The notes beneath the pieces are model-generated. The model was not told the origin of the DNA and did not search any database. It was given only the letters and a program-made list of their open reading frames with translations. DNA of 64,000 nucleotides from an uncultured Clostridia bacterium (GTDB lineage Bacteria > Bacillota > Clostridia > Peptostreptococcales > Anaerovoracaceae). Shown piece by piece: positions 59,669-64,000 of this stretch. Made by a program: the position numbers and the translations under genes. The stretch's first letter is position 1. Every line of letters begins with the position of its first letter. The stretch is from assembly GCA_934271235.1 (NCBI GenBank), contig CAKQQT010000005.1:62001-126000 (forward strand), written 5' to 3'.

Positions 59669-60390
59669 CGCAGTTCCTCTCTGTACTTTTTTACATCGAT
59701 CACACCGTTCACCATATGCGGATGATAGTACATGGTCGTTGCTCGATCTGAAAATTTTGGATCGTCCCAATCTCCGTTGATAGGAACACCCCTGTCCTCG
59801 AAACTGACCCGATAGCACATGTATCCGAGATCCACATCGCCCGATTCCAAGATCGTGCTGCTGATGTCCTTGTAGTTAAAGTTATCAACCAGTTCTATCT
59901 GCTCGACCGGAAATTCACTGCACCCAAAGCACGGCTGACGAAACCACTGTCCTTTTTCGATCCGGCGCTTGATGATGTTATAATGTTTTTTCTCTCCATC
60001 TGTTTCCTCTTCATTTTTTAACCCGGTCAGTTCAAAATGAAAGGCGATACCGTACTTGACATCTTTCAGTACCATAGCTGCCCGCTGACTGCGGCATTCC
60101 GACGTATAGATCTCCGGTTCTCCGCCATTGCCGTTCATACGGCTTTTCATCGCTGACAACAGCACTTTGTCTTTCACTTCATTACGCCGGATGTTTGCAA
60201 AATCGATTGGATTGAAAACCACGATCTCATCAATGACGTAGCGGATCGCCGGTTTCCAGTAGATGCTTTTCAGCATGCCTTCCAACGCACCCGGTGTCGG
60301 CACGTCATAGCTGACGCGTTCTACCTTGAACTCACTTCTCGTAAAGCAGGCGTAGTCCCCTTTTGCAAGAATTTTGAATCCGTAACTCAT
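59662..60390 (-). CDS. cas5c: Cas5c (Cas5d), type I-C pre-crRNA endonuclease
   Basis: 242 residues. MSYGFKILAKGDYACFTRSEFKVERVSYDVPTPGALEGMLKSIYWKPAI is the typical Cas5c start. In I-C systems Cas5c cuts at the base of the repeat hairpin, leaving an 11-nt handle. AAGGGAG precedes the ATG. No cas3 gene precedes it, unlike standard I-C operons. Confidence 0.95.
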   Translation of the reverse strand: MSYGFKILAKGDYACFTRSEFKVERVSYDVPTPGALEGMLKSIYWKPAIRYVIDEIVVFNPIDFANIRRNEVKDKVLLSAMKSRMNGNGGEPEIYTSECRSQRAAMVLKDVKYGIAFHFELTGLKNEEETDGEKKHYNIIKRRIEKGQWFRQPCFGCSEFPVEQIELVDNFNYKDISSTILESGDVDLGYMCYRVSFEDRGVPINGDWDDPKFSDRATTMYYHPHMVNGVIDVKKYREELRC

Positions 60391-60488
60391 ACAATCACTC
60401 CCTTCGTATCTTTTTTTCTATCTATAAAAAATAATCAGATTACTGCATGTTCTTTCACAAAATAATAAGTGTTACTTTATAAAAACTT

Positions 60489-60547
60489 ATTTCTTGATAT
60501 AGTGCAAATTTTATATTTATACTACTAAAAATAATACCTTTTGTCAA
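60489..60547 (-). promoter_or_regulatory. cas5-8-7 operon promoter with RNA-guide target site
   Basis: Promoter TTGACA-N17-TAGTAT (60519-60547), transcription start near 60512. At 60489-60504 the plus strand reads ATTTCTTGATATAGTG, identical to the first 16 nt of the guide in the mini-crRNA upstream. The three bases 5' of this protospacer are CTT, near the pyrimidine-rich I-C PAM (TTC is canonical). A bound Cascade would sit at about +8 to +24. Confidence 0.82.
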
Positions 60548-60561
60548 CGCCTCAAATTCCA

Positions 60562-60687
60562 GAAAACGCAAAATAAGACGAGTATACCAAAAAAGTACAC
60601 CCGTCTCATTTTTCTCACTATATCAAGAAATATTTCTACTCACGCGCCCCGCGCGACAGTCCCCCACGTTCTACCACGCTTCGGACA
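60562..60687 (-). ncRNA. CreR-like mini-crRNA: promoter, shortened I-C repeat, 16-nt self-matching guide, terminator
   Basis: Promoter TTGCAA-N17-TATAAT (60694-60722), transcription start near 60687. A 26-nt repeat (60632-60657) has the hairpin CGCGC-GGG-GCGCG and ends TGAGTAGAAAT, the same 11-nt handle as the full I-C repeat at 56864. The guide begins ATTTCTTGATATAGTG (60616-60631), identical to the cas promoter-proximal site; the following bases do not match. The RNA ends at a hairpin (60574-60607) with a T-rich tail. Confidence 0.85.
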
Positions 60688-60722
60688 AAGGTTATTATAG
60701 CAAACCTTTGTCACCCTTGCAA
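60684..60722 (-). promoter_or_regulatory. mini-crRNA promoter with a 10-bp palindromic operator over the -10 box
   Basis: GACAAAGGTT (60684-60693) and its exact complement AACCTTTGTC (60703-60712) bracket the -10 box (60694-60699). This is a typical site for a dimeric repressor; the nearest regulator gene is the WYL protein. It could also act as a 5' RNA hairpin only if transcription began upstream of the predicted start. Confidence 0.75.
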
Positions 60723-61140
60723 TGTATTTTTCCCGCATTGGATTTTTTCATTCACAGCTGAAAAAAACGCAACATTTCTCCGAAAATCCGCCTTTTTCCG
60801 GCGTTGATTCAGGGCTCATTGCGTTTTTGAATGTGCCCCGCGTAATTCTCCAATCAAATTCTAAAATTGGGGGGTTTACAAGCTTTTTTCAAGCAAAAAT
60901 TGGAGAATTTCCAAGGAGCTCTCAAATTCCGCAACACGACGCAGCAAGCTGCGGATCATTCACGGTATGCAGCCGGCTACGCGCGATGTGCAGCTCGGCA
61001 GGTCATATACGGCAGACGCTATGCCGCGGACCCATGCTGAGGCTCCCGCGCGCTCCGCCGCAAACGGCAAGAGCGGCCAGAGCGGCATCAGCAGCAAGAG
61101 CGGCAGGCGCATCAGCGGCCAGCAATATGGGCAGGTGCAA
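60723..61140. other. non-coding stretch between the mini-crRNA and the CoA-transferase
   Basis: No convincing gene. Holds a 10-bp inverted repeat AAAAACGCAA/TTGCGTTTTT (60763-60828) with an inner stem, a likely terminator. It also holds an 11-bp perfect inverted repeat AATTCTCCAAT/ATTGGAGAATT (60844-60854 and 60899-60909). 60960-61140 is GC-rich with AGC/GGC runs and may be a decayed coding sequence; a plus-strand frame starting at 60967 lacks a ribosome-binding site and runs antisense into the next gene. Confidence 0.55.
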
Positions 61141-62517
61141 TCAGTACATCCGTTTGCTGGTATTGGACCAGATGCCCATTTTTTCGGCTTCTCGGATCAT
61201 GTCGTCGCGGAAGTCCGGATGGGCGATGTTGATCAGCATCTCGGCGCGTTCCCAGGTGGACTTGCCTTTGAGGTTGGCCGCGCCGTATTCCGTGACGATG
61301 AAGCCGGTGCAGGAACGTGGGGTAGTCACCACGGAGCCCGGCGGCAGGATCGGCGTGATCAGGGATACTCGGCTGCCATCCTTGAGCGTTCTGGTGGACG
61401 GCAGGCACAAGAAGCTCTTGCCGCCGTTGGAACGGTAGGCGCCGATTACGAAGTCGAGCTGACCGCCGGTACCGCTGACCTGTTTATAGCCGGCGGTCTC
61501 CGCGCAGACCTGCCCGTAAATATCAACCGCGATACAGCTGTTGATGGAAACGAACTTGTTGATCTCCGCGATGTTCGTACAGTTGTTGACCCACTCGACC
61601 GGCGCGCAGCAGCAGGTCGGATTGTTGTTGATAAAATCATAGAGCCGCTTGCTGCCGGCCGCGAAGGAATAAACCGCTCTGCCATGGTTCATCGGCAGAT
61701 TGATCTTATTGACGATCTTGCCCGCCGCGTAAAGATCCAAGTACGCGTCCACGAACATTTCGGTATGAATGTTCAGTTCATTGATATCGGAATTCGCCAA
61801 TAAGGAGCCAACCGACGACGGCAGACCGCCGATACCGATTTGAATGGTGGAACCGCTTTCCAGATGCTGCACCACATGATTGGCGATCTCTTGATCCTCT
61901 GCCGACGGCGCTTTGATCTTTAACTCTGCCAGCGGCAGGTTCTCGCCCTCGACGATATAGTCTACATCTTTGATATTGATCTCGTTGCTGTAACCGTAAG
62001 CAAACGGCATGTTTTCATTGACCTCCACGACGATCTTGCGCGCGCCGCGAATGACACCCAGCATATCCGCGACCTGCGGTCCGAGGTTAAAATCCCCGTT
62101 GCTGTCCATCGGTCCGACCTGAAACATCGCGACATCGATATGATTGCCATTGTCATTCCAAAGATCCGGCAGTTCGCAGAACATCATCGGCATGTACCAG
62201 CAGTTGCCTTCGTCTGCCATGCGGCGATCGAAAGCGCTGAAATGCGCGGAAGTAAAGCGCACATGCTTCGGACCTTCCTCCCCCAGCGCCGCGGCCGCCC
62301 GATAGGTAGCCAGAGGTTCCTCGTGGATTCCCACCGTCGATAAAATCGTAACATCCCGCAGCTCAGACACGCGCATCGCGAGTGCCTTATCCATCGTATC
62401 GACAATACCCGCGCCGGTGCCGAAATGCACCCGGTATCCGTTGCGTACGACCTGTGCCGCCGTCTCCGCCGAAACCCGCTTGCTCTCATATTCCAATTTA
62501 TAATTATTTGACTGCAT
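61141..62517 (-). CDS. acetyl-CoA hydrolase/transferase family CoA-transferase
   Basis: 458 residues. LNIHTEMFVDAYLDLY carries the catalytic Glu (HTEM) of the 4-hydroxybutyrate/butyryl-CoA:acetate CoA-transferase group. GIGGLPSSVGSLL and the C-terminal VTTPRSCTGFIVTEYGAANLKGKS (CoA-binding) also fit. The exact acyl substrate is not predictable; a fermentative acid-producing role is likely. ATG at 62517 chosen for AAAGGAGACAAGG. Confidence 0.9.
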   Translation of the reverse strand: MQSNNYKLEYESKRVSAETAAQVVRNGYRVHFGTGAGIVDTMDKALAMRVSELRDVTILSTVGIHEEPLATYRAAAALGEEGPKHVRFTSAHFSAFDRRMADEGNCWYMPMMFCELPDLWNDNGNHIDVAMFQVGPMDSNGDFNLGPQVADMLGVIRGARKIVVEVNENMPFAYGYSNEINIKDVDYIVEGENLPLAELKIKAPSAEDQEIANHVVQHLESGSTIQIGIGGLPSSVGSLLANSDINELNIHTEMFVDAYLDLYAAGKIVNKINLPMNHGRAVYSFAAGSKRLYDFINNNPTCCCAPVEWVNNCTNIAEINKFVSINSCIAVDIYGQVCAETAGYKQVSGTGGQLDFVIGAYRSNGGKSFLCLPSTRTLKDGSRVSLITPILPPGSVVTTPRSCTGFIVTEYGAANLKGKSTWERAEMLINIAHPDFRDDMIREAEKMGIWSNTSKRMY

Positions 62518-62728
62518 CCTTGTCTCCTTTCGGCCTGCCCCGCAGGCCATTCGTAAAAATCTTTGTGTGCCTTTGCCAACTGAAGGTATGATCTTATCAT
62601 ACCACTTTTTGCGCTCTCCTGCACGTCAAACTTCATCTTCGCGGGCATCTTGCGGTCGCTTCTCGGGCAGAAGGCTTCATCTTCACAGGCACGTTCCGGG
62701 CAGAAGATTTTCTTTTCCCGGGAAAATA

Positions 62729-64000
62729 TTACGGCTGCAGGCGGTTCCGATCACGTGGGAAAGCAGCTGCTTCGCGGATGTTTTCCAGTCCGAGGAGTTT
62801 TTCGACGACCCGCTCCATGCCCAGGCCGAAGCCGCCGTGCGGCGGCAGGCCGTATTTGTGCATGGTCAGGTAGTTTTCAAAGTCAGCAGGGTCCATATGG
62901 CGTTTTTTCATCTTGGCAACCTGCTGGTCGTAATCATGGATACGCTGGCCGCCGGTGGTGATCTCCAGTCCGTTCAGCAGCAGATCATAGCTCAAAGTGT
63001 AGCGCGGATTTTCCGGATCGTCCATCGCATAAAACGGCCGTTTGACTGACGGATAATGGGTCACAAACACCAGCGGAGAGCCGGTTTCCGCAAGGAAATG
63101 CTGTCCCAGCCATTTTTCTTCTTCCGGCGAAAGGTCAACCGGATCGGTGATCTTCTTACCGCTGGCTTTGGCATAGAGCTCCTTGGCGTCGACAAAACGG
63201 ATCTGCGGGATCTGTACCGTTTTCAGGTCCGGCAGGCGCTGCCCCTTTCCCAGCACCAGATCCAGTTCGTCTGCGTACTCACGGTTCAAGAGACCGAAGA
63301 GGTAGACGAACAGGCGCGCTTCCAGTTCCATCAGATCCTCAAAGCTGTCGAGAAAGCCCATTTCCAGATCCATGCCCTGAAATTCTGTCAGGTGGCGCGG
63401 CGTGTTGGAATTTTCCCCACGGAACACCGGTCCGACCGTAAAGACCTTTTCAAAGACGCCGACCATGGCCTGTTTGTACTGCTGCGGACTCTGGTTCAGA
63501 TAGGCACGCTGGTCGAAATATTTGACCATGAACATATCTGCGCCGCCTTCGGCACCGCCCATGACCATTTTCGGCGGCACAAACTCCACGAAGCCCTCTT
63601 CCCGCAGGAAACTGCGAAAGCCATGCATCACGCCGTCTGCCACTTTCATGATCGCACGGATCCGCGGATTTCGCAGGGCGACAACCCGGTTGTTGAGCAT
63701 GGTGTCCAGCTGCAGATTTTTGATCTTGCGGTCATTAGAGATTTCCAGCGGCAGCCTTTCTGCCGGACCGCCGACTTTCGTGATCGTTTCCATCCGAATA
63801 TCAAACCCCAGCGGACTCCGCTCATCGGCAGCGATCCGGCCGTCGAGAAGAACCCAGTCCTCCGGCTGGATGTCATGGATGTCAAAGTTCGATTTGCCTG
63901 CTTCCCAGATACACTGGAACACACGTCTTGGACTTCTGACATTGACAAAGGCAAACTCACCCATGTCCTTGATATGATGGATCGCGCCTTTCACGCTTAC
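62729..64000 (-). CDS. aspS: aspartyl-tRNA synthetase, archaeal type, partial at the right edge
   Basis: Class II synthetase. Visible: OB-fold part (KGAIHHIKDMGEFAFVNVRS), motif 2 (VFRGENSNTPRHLTEFQGMDLEMGF) and motif 3 (GGFGLGMERVVEKLLGLENIREAAAFPRD). FPRDRNRLQP at the end favours Asp over Asn specificity. The frame stays open to the window end; about 10-20 N-terminal residues should lie beyond, as a GTG at 63994 falls inside the OB fold. Archaeal-type AspRS can be non-discriminating and serve the indirect Asn-tRNA route, which would need gatCAB elsewhere. Confidence 0.9.
   Translation of the reverse strand, partial: VSVKGAIHHIKDMGEFAFVNVRSPRRVFQCIWEAGKSNFDIHDIQPEDWVLLDGRIAADERSPLGFDIRMETITKVGGPAERLPLEISNDRKIKNLQLDTMLNNRVVALRNPRIRAIMKVADGVMHGFRSFLREEGFVEFVPPKMVMGGAEGGADMFMVKYFDQRAYLNQSPQQYKQAMVGVFEKVFTVGPVFRGENSNTPRHLTEFQGMDLEMGFLDSFEDLMELEARLFVYLFGLLNREYADELDLVLGKGQRLPDLKTVQIPQIRFVDAKELYAKASGKKITDPVDLSPEEEKWLGQHFLAETGSPLVFVTHYPSVKRPFYAMDDPENPRYTLSYDLLLNGLEITTGGQRIHDYDQQVAKMKKRHMDPADFENYLTMHKYGLPPHGGFGLGMERVVEKLLGLENIREAAAFPRDRNRLQP

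Noticed and set aside
60464..60491. AATAAGT...ACTTATT inverted repeat in the cas5c leader as an operator
   Set aside because: Only 7-bp arms in very AT-rich DNA; may be chance, and it overlaps the better supported guide target.
60967..61803. 278-codon plus-strand frame entering the CoA-transferase gene
   Set aside because: No ribosome-binding site; most of it is antisense to a conserved enzyme. Only the first 170 bp are in free sequence.

Overview
The window looks like the chromosome of an anaerobic, Gram-positive Clostridia-type Firmicute. Evidence: two T-box leaders (ileS, valS); a PerR/rubrerythrin/desulfoferrodoxin cluster with a PerR box; an IspH fused to ribosomal protein S1; YlmC/YmxH, DarA, YicC-gmk-rpoZ; a CoA-transferase of the acetate/butyrate type; and a Tad pilus locus of Gram-positive design. 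No species is claimed. No rRNA or tRNA gene was seen. Most genes are on the minus strand.

Layout. 1-3.1 kb: rlmN (cut by the left edge), a GNAT acetyltransferase, a zinc-ribbon membrane protein, a type I toxin-antitoxin-like RNA pair and mtnN. 3.1-8 kb: ileS with T-box, then perR-rbr-dfx. 8-13.4 kb: a UvrD-like helicase, yicC-gmk-rpoZ and an Fe-S aldo/keto reductase. 13.4-15.5 kb: a second toxin-antitoxin-like RNA pair and rqcH. 15.5-24.5 kb: one long Tad pilus operon ending in a SPOR protein and ispH-S1. 24.5-36.3 kb: TepA/ClpP, YlmC, a hydrolase, a Na/Pi transporter, a CBS transporter, a promoter-to-terminator ncRNA, ThrE halves, GNAT, folC, and valS with T-box. 36.3-41.7 kb: two YhgE/Pip proteins and darA. 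41.7-45.8 kb: an iron regulon (DUF2325, FeoB-associated peptide, feoB, feoA, feoA) with four copies of the palindrome TTAGC-N4-GCTAA. 45.9-48.4 kb: an AIM24-like protein, a PriA-N-domain-like membrane protein and a small ORF.

48.7-60.7 kb is an AT-richer double CRISPR island. First comes a complete type II-A system: an 11-repeat array, csn2-cas2-cas1-cas9 and a divergent tracrRNA. A WYL regulator separates it from a stripped type I-C module: cas5c-cas8c(with internal cas11c)-cas7c, with no cas3, cas4, cas1, cas2 or array. The key observation lies just upstream of cas5. A small unit with its own promoter and terminator carries a shortened I-C repeat followed by a 16-nt guide that is identical to a site just downstream of the cas5 promoter. 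This is the design of a Cas-regulating, crRNA-like RNA (CreR type). A solitary full I-C repeat with one spacer-sized stretch lies in the 3' region of the same operon. A 10-bp palindrome brackets the -10 box of the mini-RNA. Taken together, the module looks like a cleavage-free, RNA-guided repressor that controls itself and perhaps other targets.

61.1-64 kb: a CoA-transferase and an archaeal-type aspartyl-tRNA synthetase cut by the right edge.
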